This document shows positions 1 through 8,343 of a stretch of DNA of 64,000 bases, piece after piece. The stretch is from DTKD01 sp964494345 (GTDB taxonomy: Bacteria > Armatimonadota > UBA5829). The stretch lies in the NCBI GenBank assembly GCA_964494345.1, contig CAZBSI010000004.1, forward strand, positions 248,001-312,000, given 5' to 3'. Numbering within the stretch: position 1 is the first letter of the stretch; each line of letters starts with the position of its first letter. The notes under the pieces were generated by a model. That model worked only from the letters and a program-made list of their open reading frames with translations. It was not told where the DNA came from and made no database searches. The position numbers were made by a program, and so were the translations under genes.

Positions 1-1613
1 ATAATCAGGCGATCAATGCCGGGAGCAATGCCGCCGTGCGGTGGCGCGCCGTATTCAAACGCGCTCAACATGTGCCCAAAACGGGACTGAATCTCTTCGT
101 CGGGGATGTTGAGAAGTTGGAATATCTTGTTTTGGATATCCCTGCGGTGTATTCGGATGCTGCCGCTGGCGAGTTCGTGGCCGTTGCATACGAAGTCATA
201 GGCCTGTGAGAGCACGCTGCCCGGATCGGTGTCGAGCAGATCGACGTCCTCTTCTCTGGGCATAGTAAACGGATGGTGCTCGGCGTCCCATCGCTGGTTA
301 TCTTCGTCCCACTTGAAGAGCGGGAAGTCGGTGACCCAGGCGAATGCGATCACATTGTCATCGCGAAGGCCAAGCCGTGTGCCCATTTCGTTGCGCAGGT
401 TTGCTAAAGATTGAGCCACTAACTTAGGCACATCGGCGACTATCATCAACAAATCGCCAGTTTTAGCTCCCGCCCTCTCAATTATTGCATTTATCTCTTC
501 TTCTTTGAGGAACTTGGCGACCGGGGACTTGATTCCCTCATCCGTAAGGGCGATCGTCACCAACCCCTTAGCTCCGAATTTTTTGGCAAGCTCTGTGATC
601 CCATCGATCTGGCCCCGCGAATACCCCGCACAACCCTCTGCGCATATTCCCTTGATCTGCTCAGCCGCCTGGAATACTTTGAAGCCGGACGAGTGAGCGA
701 TGTCGGTAATGTCGAAGAGTTCCATGCCGAATCGGATGTCGGGTTTGTCGATGCCGTATCGTCGAAGCGCCTCGGCGTGGGTCATCCGTGGAAATGGTTT
801 AGTGTATAACTTTTTGGAAGTTAGTTGCTCAACTATAGACACGAACATCTCGTCGATAAGGTCGAATATATCCTCTTGTTTTATAAACGACATCTCCAAA
901 TCGAGCTGAGTAAACTCCGGTTGGCGATCCGCGCGCGGGTCCTCATCCCGGAAACATTTGGCAATCTGATAATATCGATCGAATCCTGAGACCATCAGAA
1001 GCTGCTTGAGCTGCTGCGGGCTTTGCGGCAGGGCATAAAAGCTGCCTGGATAGAGACGAGCCGGAACGAGGTAGTCGCGAGCGCCTTCAGGGGTGCTCTT
1101 GATCAGGATAGGAGTCTCGACCTCGATAAACCCATGTGCATCCATATAATCACGGATCAATTTGATGACTTTGGCGCGAAGGAACAACTTTTGCTGCATC
1201 TCCGGGCGGCGCAGGTCGAGGTAGCGATATTGCAACCGAACCATTTCATCGGTGGCTATACCGTCCTCAATCGGGAATGGAGGGGTATTTGAGAGGTTCA
1301 GAATCTCCAGGCGATCGACCCTTACCTCGACTTGTCCCGTAGGCAGGTTTGGGTTATCGGTACCCTCTGGCCGCCGAGCCACGACGCCTTCCATCTCAAG
1401 GACGAACTCCCCACGCACGGTCTCGGCGATTTTGAAGACATCCGGGGCTTCGTTGGGGTCACAGACGCACTGCACGGCTCCTAATCTATCTCGTAGGTCG
1501 ATAAAAATCAAACCGCCGTGGTCGCGAACACGCTGTACCCATCCCTGCAGGATCAATCGACCACCAGTATCCTCCAACGTCACTTCGCCGCAATATTTGG
1601 ACCTTTTCTGCAT
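1..1613 (-). CDS. aspS: Aspartyl-tRNA synthetase, 3' end cut by window edge
   Basis: Class II aminoacyl-tRNA synthetase that charges tRNA-Asp (and tRNA-Asn if the enzyme is non-discriminating, which cannot be judged here). About 537 codons are present of a usual ~590. The N-terminal OB-fold anticodon domain starts MQKRSKYCGEV. Class II motif 2 is visible as FRDEDPRADRQPEFTQ, followed by the bacterial GAD insertion, and the motif 3 stretch GIAPGIDRLI lies right at the window edge. The ATG at 1611-1613 is preceded by a strong GGAGG at suitable spacing, which decides the start. It lies 18 bp downstream of hisS and is almost certainly cotranscribed with it, an arrangement common in bacteria. It is not pseudogenised in the part seen. 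Confidence 0.97.
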   Translation of the reverse strand, partial: MQKRSKYCGEVTLEDTGGRLILQGWVQRVRDHGGLIFIDLRDRLGAVQCVCDPNEAPDVFKIAETVRGEFVLEMEGVVARRPEGTDNPNLPTGQVEVRVDRLEILNLSNTPPFPIEDGIATDEMVRLQYRYLDLRRPEMQQKLFLRAKVIKLIRDYMDAHGFIEVETPILIKSTPEGARDYLVPARLYPGSFYALPQSPQQLKQLLMVSGFDRYYQIAKCFRDEDPRADRQPEFTQLDLEMSFIKQEDIFDLIDEMFVSIVEQLTSKKLYTKPFPRMTHAEALRRYGIDKPDIRFGMELFDITDIAHSSGFKVFQAAEQIKGICAEGCAGYSRGQIDGITELAKKFGAKGLVTIALTDEGIKSPVAKFLKEEEINAIIERAGAKTGDLLMIVADVPKLVAQSLANLRNEMGTRLGLRDDNVIAFAWVTDFPLFKWDEDNQRWDAEHHPFTMPREEDVDLLDTDPGSVLSQAYDFVCNGHELASGSIRIHRRDIQNKIFQLLNIPDEEIQSRFGHMLSAFEYGAPPHGGIAPGIDRLI

Positions 1614-1631
1614 CGTTCCTCCGCTCTCAGT

Positions 1632-2891
1632 CTATCGAGATTTTACATATTCAGCCAGCTTCGAAAAAGGCACGCTTTGCTGATCGGAGCTTGACATATC
1701 CCTTAGTGTAACCATCTGCTTTGCGATCTCATCATCGCCGATTATGGCAACATACCTGGCATTGAGCTTGTTGGCTACTTTCATCTGCGCCTTGAGGCTG
1801 CGGCCGGTGTAGTCCATATCGGCAGCCACCCCGCCTGCTCGCAACTCAGAGACCAGTTTAACAGCAACTTCATGGCTCGACTCACCTAACCCCGCCACGA
1901 ATACCATACTCGGCCGTTGTATCGGAAGTTCAACGTTCATTGCATCTAATGTGAGCAGCAGCCGATCAAGACCCAGCCCGAAGCCGATTGCAGGGGTATG
2001 CTCTCCGCCGATCTCCTCGACGAGGTTGTCGTAGCGCCCCCCGCCGCCAATCGCGTTCTGTGCGCCAAGCTCACCTGAGACAAACTCGAATGCCGTCTTC
2101 GTATAATAGTCGAAACCGCGCACCAGTTTAGGGTCCAGCACAAAAGTTATGCCCATTCCGGTCAAATACGACTGCACCTTCTCAAAGTGCTGGCTGCAGT
2201 CGTCACAGACATAATCGGCCATCACCGGGGCACCGGCAAGCACCGACTTACATTTTCCATCTTTGCAATCGAGCATCCGCAGCGGGTTGCGCTCGTAGCG
2301 ATCCTGGCAAGTGGCACAGAGGTCGTCGAGCCTGCTTCCCACAAATTCCATAAGCGCTTTTCTGTGCTCCGGCCTGCATTTCGGGCAGCCGATGGTGTTC
2401 AATTTCAACTCGAATTGGCTGACGCCAACCTCCCTGAAAAACCCGGCCGCAAACGAGATTACTTCCGCGTCAAGCGCAGGATCTTCGGAGCCAAAAGCCT
2501 CGACGCCGAGCTGAGTATGCTCGCGATATCTTCCCGCCTGCGGACGCTCATATCGAAATATACGAGCTATATAGTAGAGCTTATTTACAGGCAACGCAGC
2601 ACCGAGATTGTGCTGCACGTAGGCCCGAACCGTCGGCGCAGTGCCCTCCGGTCGCAGGGTGAGTTTTCGTTCCCCTTTGGTCTCGAATGTATACATCTCC
2701 TTTGAGACCACATCCGTAGTCTCGCCGAGGTTGCGGGCGAAGAGTTCGGTGTGCTCAAAAGTAGGGGTTCTGATTTCCTCAAAGCCATACAGGGCACAGG
2801 TTTTTCTGAATACAGATTCCAGATATCTCCACTTTGGAGTCTCTGCGGGGAGAATATCCCTGGTTCCGCGAGGTGCGGCATATTCGGCCAT
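1632..2891 (-). CDS. hisS: Histidyl-tRNA synthetase
   Basis: Class II synthetase for tRNA-His, 419 residues, normal length for the bacterial enzyme. Visible signatures are TLRPEGT near residue 80, motif 2 FRYERPQAGRYREHTQLG near 111-128, the histidine-binding segment LVRGFDYYTKTAFE near 255, and motif 3 AIGFGLGLDRLLL near 302. The last ~90 residues form the anticodon-binding domain. The start is set at MAEYAAPRG because a GGAG lies upstream; a longer frame exists to 2939 but adds 16 unconserved residues. First gene of the hisS-aspS operon, with a promoter at 2958-2987 and a hairpin plus T-run in the leader that could attenuate transcription. Confidence 0.98.
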   Translation of the reverse strand: MAEYAAPRGTRDILPAETPKWRYLESVFRKTCALYGFEEIRTPTFEHTELFARNLGETTDVVSKEMYTFETKGERKLTLRPEGTAPTVRAYVQHNLGAALPVNKLYYIARIFRYERPQAGRYREHTQLGVEAFGSEDPALDAEVISFAAGFFREVGVSQFELKLNTIGCPKCRPEHRKALMEFVGSRLDDLCATCQDRYERNPLRMLDCKDGKCKSVLAGAPVMADYVCDDCSQHFEKVQSYLTGMGITFVLDPKLVRGFDYYTKTAFEFVSGELGAQNAIGGGGRYDNLVEEIGGEHTPAIGFGLGLDRLLLTLDAMNVELPIQRPSMVFVAGLGESSHEVAVKLVSELRAGGVAADMDYTGRSLKAQMKVANKLNARYVAIIGDDEIAKQMVTLRDMSSSDQQSVPFSKLAEYVKSR

Positions 2892-2928
2892 TATAACGCT
2901 CCGGTGATCAGCATAAACTACAGTAAAA

Positions 2929-2947
2929 GCGGGGATCACCCCCCCGC
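2929..2947 (-). promoter_or_regulatory. Leader hairpin with T-run, possible hisS attenuator
   Basis: On the minus strand GCGGGG pairs with CCCCGC around a 7-nt loop and is followed at once by TTTT. It lies between the promoter at 2958-2987 and the hisS start at 2891. It looks like a short intrinsic terminator inside the leader. No T-box sequence was recognised. A regulatory role is inference. Confidence 0.4.
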
Positions 2948-2957
2948 TCCAGGCCTT

Positions 2958-2987
2958 ATTTTAAGTCAAGTTCGGCAGGGTTGTCAA
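2958..2987 (-). promoter_or_regulatory. Sigma-70 promoter for hisS-aspS
   Basis: On the minus strand TTGACA (2982-2987), an 18-bp spacer and TAAAAT (2958-2963). It lies about 67 bp upstream of the hisS ATG and is the only good match in this gap. Confidence 0.7.
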
Positions 2988-3012
2988 ACGAGGAAGGCCA
3001 GCGATGTGTGAT

Positions 3013-3362
3013 CTGGGGAAGGGGATAACGCGAAAGCGCGAAACAGGCGAAAGCCAGAAATTGATTAGATGGTATCGGAATGTGGACAATGTTGCTCGGT
3101 CGCACTTCGGACATCTGACATCGGACTCCGAAAAAGCAGATTTCTCGCTGCGCTCGAAATGACGAAGGGGTGGTCGATATGACGAAGAGGTGGTCGAAAG
3201 GACGGGGGGTGGGTTTTGGTGTAAAGAAGCCCTGGTGATTTAATGTAGGGGACGGTTTCTATCCCGGCCCGAATGCGCACAGACGAAGAAATTGGCCGAG
3301 ACGGAGATCGGCCACTACGATTCGGAAGTTAGAAGTTGGATATTGGAGGTTGGAATTCGATT
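3013..3362. repeat. Mosaic intergenic repeat, modules A-C-D
   Basis: Three modules that recur elsewhere in this window follow each other. Module A (3013-3062) is the purine-rich run around CGCGAAAGCGCGAAA and GCGAAAGCCAGAAAT. Module C (3131-3163) contains TTTCTCGCTGCGCTCGAAAT, a type of repeat common between genes in many bacteria. Module D (3245-3319) holds two hairpins: a GGCCGG-type stem, imperfect in this copy, around TTTCTATC, and GGCCGA paired with TCGGCC around GACGGAGA. Short open frames here are by-products of the repeats, not genes. Confidence 0.85.
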
Positions 3363-3365
3363 TGA

Positions 3366-3558
3366 GGCGGCGATTCGGAGATCACCGCCTGTCATATCCA
3401 ACATGACTCAGAGATCGCCGCCTATCATATCCAACATGACTCGGAGATCGCCGCCTGTAATACCCAACACGATTCTGAGATCACCGTCTATCAAATTTAA
3501 CGCGATTCGGAGATCGCTGCCTGTACTACACGGCACGACTCGGTGATCGCCACCTTTT
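3366..3558. repeat. 33-bp tandem repeat array built on the E hairpin
   Basis: Five full 33-bp units (starting near 3372, 3405, 3438, 3471 and 3504) and one partial unit. Each carries a form of GATTCGGAGATCGCCGCCT followed by a less conserved stretch. The first unit is preceded by GGCGGCGAT and so forms the complete E hairpin found singly at 6164, 45512, 47403 and 54365. An 85-residue open frame across it with an 11-residue period is a consequence of the array. From 3559 to the deacetylase start at 3863 I see no further gene or clear signal. Confidence 0.85.
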
Positions 3559-3862
3559 GAATGCTGAATATGACGATACGAGGTATGTGTTATGGCGGCT
3601 TGGTGTGCTTGTATGCGGTTTTGGTATTTCAATGTTTCGCTTGGAACTATGCCATGAACTTCACCGTCGTTATCTAATAAGTATTCATTCCTACACTGCA
3701 CCATCTTTGTATTACAGAAAGGAATTATTCAATACGTCTGGACTTTGGGTCTTTTTAGTGGCATAATTCATATGCAGGCTGTCTGCTTTGAGTTGGGGCA
3801 TTGCTTGTCTACCCCAAAACCCATGGCAAACCCCTAAACGACCATCGGAGACTATCGACATT

Positions 3863-5950
3863 ATGGCCAAGTGTTGTAGGGCATTTGTATACCTGTGTTG
3901 TCTGTTCGTCGTGGCAGCGAACATCCTACACGCAGAGATTGACAATCGACCAATCGTCGTTCTGCGAATAGATGATTGCCAGAGAAGCTGGCTGACTCCT
4001 TTTGATGGCTTGGAAGGGGTGAGCGGCTTTGAATATGGCAAGACGAAGAAAATACCAATCACCTGGGCTGTTATTTCAAAATTAGCTGCTTTAGGTACGT
4101 CAATGTCCTGGGCTGAAATTAAGGGCTACCTCGATGTCGCCGGAGGGGAGGCGGCGAGCCACTCTGTCACGCATGCAGCCTTACCGACCACACAGGATTA
4201 TATTGATGAAATAGTCGCCAGTAAGGCCGCTATCGAAGCTAACCTGCCGGGCTATGAGTGCAACACATTTTTGCAGCCAGGCCCCTGGAAAGAGGATGCT
4301 TATATGGATTATTGGACGAAACTCGATAATCCGATTGGGCGAGCAATCCAGGCGAACTACTCGCAGAGTCAGGCCTATCTGGGCAGAATGTGGCCGGTCG
4401 GCAAACCGCATTATAAATATGGAACCTGCGTCAGATATGCGCTTGATTATCCAGAAAACCTCAACCTTGATTTGATTTTTGATGCCATCGTGGCTACTCC
4501 CGGCCTGACTACTGTTTTCACAGGCCACGGAGTGCAGGAGCAGGGTGGAACGAGCGCATATTGCATACCTGCAGGTGTGCTGAAAACATTTATGGATAAG
4601 CTCGCTGATTTGCGTGATGAGGGCAAAATCAGGTTGATGAGCCTGAACGAGGTTTATCAGACAGAGTTTTCAAATGACTTAAACCGCATCGTAAATGCAG
4701 ATTTGGAATACGGCAATGCAGCGGAGAATATCGGTTGGGACATCCTGCGTGGAGCCAGGATGGTGGATACGGGCGGCGTAGATAATTCCAGATATTGTGA
4801 GTTATCATCGACTGATTCTCAAAATGCCGCACTTCGATCCATCTCATTGTCGCTGCAGCCGGGTCGATATGAGATATCGTGGTATCAGAAATCACTTCCG
4901 GGCAAGCTGAATAGCGGCCTCGGAGTTTGTTTAGCTGGGCTGCAATATTACTTATCAGGCTGTAATTATATTAACTGGACCACTCCAGCTTGCCAAGCCC
5001 CCGTTAATGAATGGCAAAAAAAGACTGCCCTTGCGTTGGTGCTCGATAATTATATTATGACGGAACTGTCGTTCCAGGCCGGAAAAGACGCTGGGTATGG
5101 TGTGGATAAGATTGAGATTCGCAAACGAGACATTGATCCTGAAGTGTCTCCATCGGGTTCGGTTGCGACCCCAAGGCCAACTGAATGCACTGTGTCCTGG
5201 AAGACTCCGAACGATCCGGCAATAACCTCCATTGTAGTACGATACAGCTTCCAAACTCACCCATTGACACCTACTACGGGAACCCTGCTGGGCACAATCG
5301 TCGCAAAACCGGGAGAAAAACAGCAGATTAGCGGACCGATGAATTGGGCAAATCGGGCATATATCTATTTCAGCGTATTCGGAATCAAGTCAGGCTCGGC
5401 TTATACTCCTCCTGATCTAGCCTCTTTGAAGGTGGATACTGTTCCGCCAGCCGCGCCGTGCGTGACAGCGACTGCTGGGGCAAATGGAACTGTTAACGTA
5501 AACTGGACTTGCTCTACTCCTGAAGCAAAGATTTGGTGTTATGAATATGCGTTAGGCGCCACACCTGATAGTTGTGATATGAAAGACTGGACCTCCACTA
5601 TAGATAAACAAACCTGCATCAATTGCCTGGCAGTAGGTACGACTGGGTATGTGAGTGTCAAAGCACGCAATGTTTTTGGCATATACTCGGCATGCGGCAG
5701 TTCGAAGTTCTCGATAGCCCCGGCGGTGGCGCCGATTTCGCAGATTTTGACGCAGCCTGACAATCAGATGGTAACGGTTCACGGCATCATAACCGCAGTG
5801 TTCGGAGACTGCTGCTACGTTCAGGCTATTGACCAGCCTCGTGGGATTAAATTGGTGGGAAATATAGGTGGTTTTAGGCTGGGAGACGGTGTCACGGCGA
5901 TGGGGAGGCTGGGCACAGAAAAAGGAGAGCGGTTTGTGACGGTGCAGTAG
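3863..5950 (+). CDS. Secreted polysaccharide deacetylase-family protein with Fn3-like and OB-like C-terminal domains
   Basis: Predicted extracellular enzyme of 695 residues. An N-terminal signal peptide (MAKCCRAFVYLCCLFVVAAN, cut near LHA) is followed by a NodB-like domain: the metal-binding Asp lies in VVLRIDDCQR and the His pair in ASHSVTHAAL. Such domains remove acetyl groups from GlcNAc-containing or similar polymers; the substrate cannot be told. The middle resembles a carbohydrate-binding beta-sandwich, then about two fibronectin-III-like domains, and the last ~70 residues (DNA 5735-5950) match the first half of the OB-like module in the subtilase and the M6 protease. The protein stops where those continue into a second copy. 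The start at 3863 places GGAG 12 nt upstream; the frame is open further upstream but without a signal peptide. Confidence 0.8.
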   Translation: MAKCCRAFVYLCCLFVVAANILHAEIDNRPIVVLRIDDCQRSWLTPFDGLEGVSGFEYGKTKKIPITWAVISKLAALGTSMSWAEIKGYLDVAGGEAASHSVTHAALPTTQDYIDEIVASKAAIEANLPGYECNTFLQPGPWKEDAYMDYWTKLDNPIGRAIQANYSQSQAYLGRMWPVGKPHYKYGTCVRYALDYPENLNLDLIFDAIVATPGLTTVFTGHGVQEQGGTSAYCIPAGVLKTFMDKLADLRDEGKIRLMSLNEVYQTEFSNDLNRIVNADLEYGNAAENIGWDILRGARMVDTGGVDNSRYCELSSTDSQNAALRSISLSLQPGRYEISWYQKSLPGKLNSGLGVCLAGLQYYLSGCNYINWTTPACQAPVNEWQKKTALALVLDNYIMTELSFQAGKDAGYGVDKIEIRKRDIDPEVSPSGSVATPRPTECTVSWKTPNDPAITSIVVRYSFQTHPLTPTTGTLLGTIVAKPGEKQQISGPMNWANRAYIYFSVFGIKSGSAYTPPDLASLKVDTVPPAAPCVTATAGANGTVNVNWTCSTPEAKIWCYEYALGATPDSCDMKDWTSTIDKQTCINCLAVGTTGYVSVKARNVFGIYSACGSSKFSIAPAVAPISQILTQPDNQMVTVHGIITAVFGDCCYVQAIDQPRGIKLVGNIGGFRLGDGVTAMGRLGTEKGERFVTVQ

Positions 5951-5951
5951 C

Positions 5952-6191
5952 TTGGGGAAGGGAGAATCGCGAAAGCGCGCCAGAAATTAATTGATGTACC
6001 GTAATGTGGAAGGCGTAACGTTGCCCGGTCGGACTCCTGGTGAATTAATGTAGGTGCCGGTTTCTATCCCGGCCCGAATGCGCACAGACGAAGGGAATGG
6101 CCGAGACGGAGATCGGCCACTACGGTTTGGAAGTTGGAAATTGGAGGTTGGAATTCGATTTGAGGCGGCGATTCGGAGATCGCCGCCTATC
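5952..6191. repeat. Mosaic intergenic repeat, modules A (partial), D, E
   Basis: Starts two bases after the deacetylase stop codon. A shortened module A (5952-5990), module D (6050-6124) with its two hairpins, and one copy of module E at 6164-6187: GGCGGCGAT, loop TCGGAG, ATCGCCGCC. It fills the gap between two convergent genes. Confidence 0.85.
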
Positions 6192-6218
6192 TTACGGTGG
6201 TTGGTGGAAGTGTCTCCC

Positions 6219-8168
6219 CTACGGCCAGAAGGCGTAGGAGGGTAGGTTGAAGATGATGCCCCAGATCGTCCAGAAGCTGCCGACTATGCATTCGCCTAAT
6301 ATAATTCCCAAAAAGAACGGCAAGGCGCGGCGATAGAGTTTTAATCCGCCGTAGCGAAGCATCACCAGTTTTATTGCCCACGCGATGAACATAGCCAGCC
6401 ACAGCCTGTGCATCGACCAACTGCACGAGACCGCAAAACCCACCGGATGGAACGGGAACCAGTTCATATTCATCCGCAAAGAGTTCAGTAGAATCGTAAC
6501 CCCAAAGCCGACCGCAATCGCGATGGCCGTGTTGGTATCCGGAGATGCGGGGTTCTTTACCCAGGTTTCCATTCGATTCCAGGGCTCTGAGCCGAAGATC
6601 ATAGGCACATTCGGCGGACCAAGTGAAGCGGATGCGGCGCCGTGTTTATATAGCAGATGCAATATCACCCCGAAGGCTACGAATGTCCCGAATATGGTAG
6701 CAATAAGAATCGCCAGATATAGGCCGCGATAACTTGTCTGAGTGCGCTCGGCCATCTTGAAGCCTTCGAGCTGGAAGGGCATCTGGTGCGATCTGTAGGC
6801 GCGATTGAACCAGTAGAACATCGAAAAAACGCCCTGGCTCTCGGTGGTAAGCTGTCTCGGCCCTAAGATAGAGGCGATGATTCTATCCGGGCCGCCGTTG
6901 TGCAGGTCGTGAGCCGGTGGGCCAAGTTCGGCGCGCATGCGCGTGACGGCGACGCTCATCGCGAAAAATATCAGGAAAAACGGCGGTATCAACCACGGCG
7001 ACAACCCCGCCGCCCTGGAAAATATCGATAAAAATACTGCTCCCAGAAGAATAATCCACATAGCCGTTCTATAGCGAATCGGCTCGTCTGTGTCATCTAA
7101 ATCGGTCTTACGTCCGAGAAAATGTTTAATTAGATCTATGAAGTGTCGGCGGGAGACCATTATCGCAAAGACGCAGATTCCCATATAAGCGCCAAAGGAT
7201 TGCTCGTAGACAAACGGCATGTTTCGGATGGTCTCTAAACCCAGCGCCGCCGTGAGAATAAGCTCCGCCTTCCAGAACCAGAAAAAGAACCAGCAACTGA
7301 ATAATAAGTCCACCGGCAGCAGCATACCCAACCCTATGCCAAACGGGTAAAACAGCGTCGGCAGCCAGCCGATGTTGTTCCACGGCCTGCCCACAAAGTG
7401 CACCTCCATATGCTCCAGTGCACCGGTTTTGATCGGAATCAATGGAATAGACGGATATAGCGTCGCTAAACCGTTTATTATGTCTATAGCCGCCGCAATC
7501 GCCAGACCATACCACAGCAGCCTTTCCTTGAACAACGGAGCGCCCTCCGCGGTCATATCCAAAGGTAGCTGCACCAATGGGTAGCTGAGTTTTTCACGCT
7601 CGGTCCATTGCTTGCGCAAAAGCACGTTCATGCACAAAAACATCACGCCCAGCACAATGATGAACGACGACCACATAAGCACCGGCACGATCCACGCCGT
7701 ATAGTTTTCCGGAAGCAAGAAAGATTGGCCGCCGCGGTAGAAGTTTTTGATAGCGACGGGGTCCTTTATCATCAGCCAGTCCGGCAGCCTGTCCGCAAAC
7801 AACGGCCCCCAGTTGTTTTCCGGAGTCTTAAAATATGCCGCATAAGGCATCATCGAAACGAGTATCTGAATTGAGTCGTGCCCGATCAGCGCTGCGCCGA
7901 TGTTGAGCATAACATATATGGTAATCAGCTCGCTTTGTGAAAAGACCCAGCGCGGTATATAACGACGCAGGAATCCATTGAGTAGAATCAGAACGACGAG
8001 GCTGAAGATGCAACTGTAGAAAAGGGAGATCGTTGTAGGGTGTCCCTGGTATCGGATAATCTCCGACATAAAGATCCAGTAGCTGTTGATAGGGATAAGC
8101 AAAAGGCCGACGAGTATGGCCCTCAGCGTAACACCTGATCTTTTTGTTTTAGGGGGACGAATTTCCAA
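6219..8168 (-). CDS. Polytopic membrane protein, DUF6785/DUF6784-like
   Basis: A 649-residue integral membrane protein with roughly 12-14 hydrophobic segments, starting with LRAILVGLLLIPINSYWIFM after a short basic N-terminus. The pattern matches large membrane proteins annotated as DUF6785/DUF6784 in Armatimonadota and Planctomycetota; their function is unknown to me, and I make no transport claim. The start is a TTG at 8168 with AGGG upstream, and a strong promoter lies 30-60 bp upstream. It is monocistronic: the neighbour on the left is convergent and purA on the right is separated by a hairpin. Confidence 0.75.
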   Translation of the reverse strand: MEIRPPKTKRSGVTLRAILVGLLLIPINSYWIFMSEIIRYQGHPTTISLFYSCIFSLVVLILLNGFLRRYIPRWVFSQSELITIYVMLNIGAALIGHDSIQILVSMMPYAAYFKTPENNWGPLFADRLPDWLMIKDPVAIKNFYRGGQSFLLPENYTAWIVPVLMWSSFIIVLGVMFLCMNVLLRKQWTEREKLSYPLVQLPLDMTAEGAPLFKERLLWYGLAIAAAIDIINGLATLYPSIPLIPIKTGALEHMEVHFVGRPWNNIGWLPTLFYPFGIGLGMLLPVDLLFSCWFFFWFWKAELILTAALGLETIRNMPFVYEQSFGAYMGICVFAIMVSRRHFIDLIKHFLGRKTDLDDTDEPIRYRTAMWIILLGAVFLSIFSRAAGLSPWLIPPFFLIFFAMSVAVTRMRAELGPPAHDLHNGGPDRIIASILGPRQLTTESQGVFSMFYWFNRAYRSHQMPFQLEGFKMAERTQTSYRGLYLAILIATIFGTFVAFGVILHLLYKHGAASASLGPPNVPMIFGSEPWNRMETWVKNPASPDTNTAIAIAVGFGVTILLNSLRMNMNWFPFHPVGFAVSCSWSMHRLWLAMFIAWAIKLVMLRYGGLKLYRRALPFFLGIILGECIVGSFWTIWGIIFNLPSYAFWP

Positions 8169-8199
8169 AAACGATAACCCTGCGAAGATAAGTCCATCT

Positions 8200-8229
8200 A
8201 CTATACACAGCAGAGGTAGACGGCGTCAA
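8200..8229 (-). promoter_or_regulatory. Sigma-70 promoter for the DUF6785-like gene
   Basis: Minus strand TTGACG (8224-8229), 18-bp spacer, TATAGT (8200-8205). It lies 32 bp upstream of the TTG start. Confidence 0.7.
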
Positions 8230-8302
8230 TAGAAAACCACCGACGGAAATGATAATTCCGAACGCGTTTCAGGAGCGGGCAAGCAAAAACGACAGATAAT
8301 CG

Positions 8303-8335
8303 AGCAGGTGGCCGGCGTGATACCGGCCACCTGCT
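8303..8335 (-). terminator. Hairpin after purA
   Basis: A perfect 13-bp stem, AGCAGGTGGCCGG with CCGGCCACCTGCT, around a 7-nt loop, lies 9 bp beyond the purA stop. On the minus strand the following bases are not a strict T-run, so termination may be weak or assisted. Confidence 0.6.
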
Positions 8336-8343
8336 ACAAAAAA

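Noticed and set aside
2892..3000. T-box riboswitch ahead of hisS
   Set aside because: No T-box core (TGGNACCGCG-like) or long multi-stem leader was found; only a short hairpin is present.
3292..3546. An 85-residue frame with an 11-residue period
   Set aside because: A direct consequence of the 33-bp DNA repeat, with decaying units and no start signal.
6219..8168. Oligopeptide or sugar transporter
   Set aside because: The protein is polytopic but shows no recognisable transporter signature; the unknown-function label is the honest one.
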